From Anaerolineae bacterium (GTDB lineage: Bacteria > Chloroflexota > Anaerolineae > 4572-78 > J111), in NCBI GenBank assembly GCA_020433835.1, contig JAGRBY010000521.1, positions 1 to 5,291 of the forward strand: DNA of 5,291 bases, given 5' to 3'. Positions 4,786 to 5,291 of the stretch are shown here, one piece after another. The notes below the pieces were generated by a model. It saw nothing but the letters and a program-made list of their open reading frames with translations. It did not search any database and had not been told where the DNA came from. Positions within the stretch are counted from its first letter, which is position 1; each line of letters opens with the position of its first letter. The position numbers and the translations under genes are program-made.

Positions 4786-5133
4786 TTAATCAGGGTTATT
4801 CCTTTTTTTCTTCAACTGCTGCTTCTCGGCCAACTCGAACGATTCACGTAACAAGGTTATCGCCGCTTCTACGTCTTCATCGGCCTTAATATAGAAGCTT
4901 ATCCAGCCACTATCCGGCAAGACGTGATGGGCTTGAGCGCGTCCAGCCGCCACTATCTCATCCCGCACCTTTTTAGGAAAAGGAATATCGACCAGATAGT
5001 TGCCGTGAATATGCCCGATCTCGCGCGTACCAAGCCGAAATTCAGTACCGCCAAAGCGATGGTCGTGAGCGGTAACGTCTTGCCAACTCAACACCGCTTG
5101 ATTGATCTTCTCGCCTGCTTTCGGAATTTCCAT
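4786..5133 (-). CDS. DUF5519 / 'luciferase family' protein
   Basis: Small cytosolic protein of the family often named 'luciferase family protein' (DUF5519) in annotations; the name is historical and no light-producing activity is implied. Its biochemical role is unknown. It has 115 residues. Recognisable blocks in order are HRFGGTEFRLGTREIGHIHG (25-44), LVDIPFPKKVRDEIVAAGRA (47-66) and HHVLPDSGWISFYIK (69-83), then a helix ITLLRESFELAEKQ and a basic tail KKKRNNPD. The conserved histidines (H41, H43, H69, H70) and W77 stand out. The ATG is preceded by AAAGGA at a good distance on the minus strand. A heptamer array lies 57 bases upstream. It is the most upstream of the six minus-strand genes. 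Confidence 0.9.
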   Translation of the reverse strand: MEIPKAGEKINQAVLSWQDVTAHDHRFGGTEFRLGTREIGHIHGNYLVDIPFPKKVRDEIVAAGRAQAHHVLPDSGWISFYIKADEDVEAAITLLRESFELAEKQQLKKKRNNPD

Positions 5134-5189
5134 TGCTTGTCCTTTATAATTTCGTAGCTTTCTCTTTTCTTAAACGGTAACTCCCTTGA

Positions 5190-5224
5190 AAATAGCAGTT
5201 AGCTGATAGCTGGTAGCTGGTAGC
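5190..5224 (-). repeat. Heptanucleotide tandem array (5 units), upstream of DUF5519
   Basis: On the plus strand the units are AAATAGC, AGTTAGC, TGATAGC, TGGTAGC and TGGTAGC. On the minus strand, the direction of the gene at 5133, they read GCTACCA, GCTACCA, GCTATCA, GCTAACT, GCTATTT. The last two units and the T after them equal those at 1397-1411, which also point into a gene. Confidence 0.85.
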
Positions 5225-5291
5225 AAAAGATTTTCATTGTCGGTATCGTCTCATTCGAGACTGTTCGACTTCTCTGAAAATAGATCGAGTA
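5225..5291. other. Right-edge sequence without recognisable features
   Basis: These final 67 bases hold no open frame of note and no repeat beyond the small TCTC-ATT-CGAGA-like motif at about 5248-5260. They are probably spacer before whatever gene lies to the right. Confidence 0.4.

Noticed and set aside
1951..5133. Integron-type gene cassette array (small same-strand genes separated by palindromes)
   Set aside because: The spacers are unlike one another, the NUDIX-GNAT gap is only 18 bp, and I find no recurring attC-type core sites or integrase gene.
4786..5133. A true light-producing luciferase
   Set aside because: The 'luciferase family' label is only a database name for these short proteins; there is no luciferase domain or lux operon here.

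Overview
The window looks like a bacterial chromosome segment of moderate GC content. A Chloroflexota-type genome is the best guess, because it combines a YjfF-type sugar ABC permease, a likely F420/flavin-dependent small-enzyme set and spacers crowded with small repeats. No rRNA or other taxonomic marker is present, so this assignment is a low-certainty inference.

Layout. (1) 1-895, plus strand: the 3' part of a ribose/galactofuranose-type ABC transporter permease (YjfF-like), cut by the left edge of the window. (2) 896-1425: a 530-bp gene-free stretch packed with structure: a short 8-bp palindrome, six 42-bp tandem repeats, a 99-bp bipartite hairpin and five 7-bp repeats that end at the ribosome binding site of the next gene. 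(3) 1426-1944, plus strand: a secreted lipoprotein thioredoxin of the TlpA/ResA type. (4) 2002-5133: six small genes, all on the minus strand. In transcription order they are a DUF5519 ('luciferase family') protein, an uncharacterised 106-aa protein, a PPOX-fold flavin/F420-type protein, a DDN-type deazaflavin-dependent nitroreductase, a NUDIX hydrolase and a RimJ/RimL-like GNAT acetyltransferase. NUDIX and GNAT are 18 bp apart and probably co-transcribed, as may be the 106-aa protein and the PPOX gene (35 bp apart). The others are separated by repeat-bearing or plain spacers.

The genes are ordinary small accessory enzymes: redox, nucleotide clean-up, acetyl transfer and unknown. They do not form one recognisable pathway, and I see no new multi-gene system. 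The most striking content is in the spacers. A 131-bp non-coding element at 3620-3750 has 17-bp terminal inverted repeats and a perfect 8-bp direct repeat directly outside both ends, which is the signature of a transposed miniature element (MITE). Two heptamer arrays sit in the same orientation just upstream of two unrelated genes. A self-palindromic 15-mer is repeated on either side of the NUDIX-GNAT pair. The 42-bp tandem array carries two palindromes per unit.
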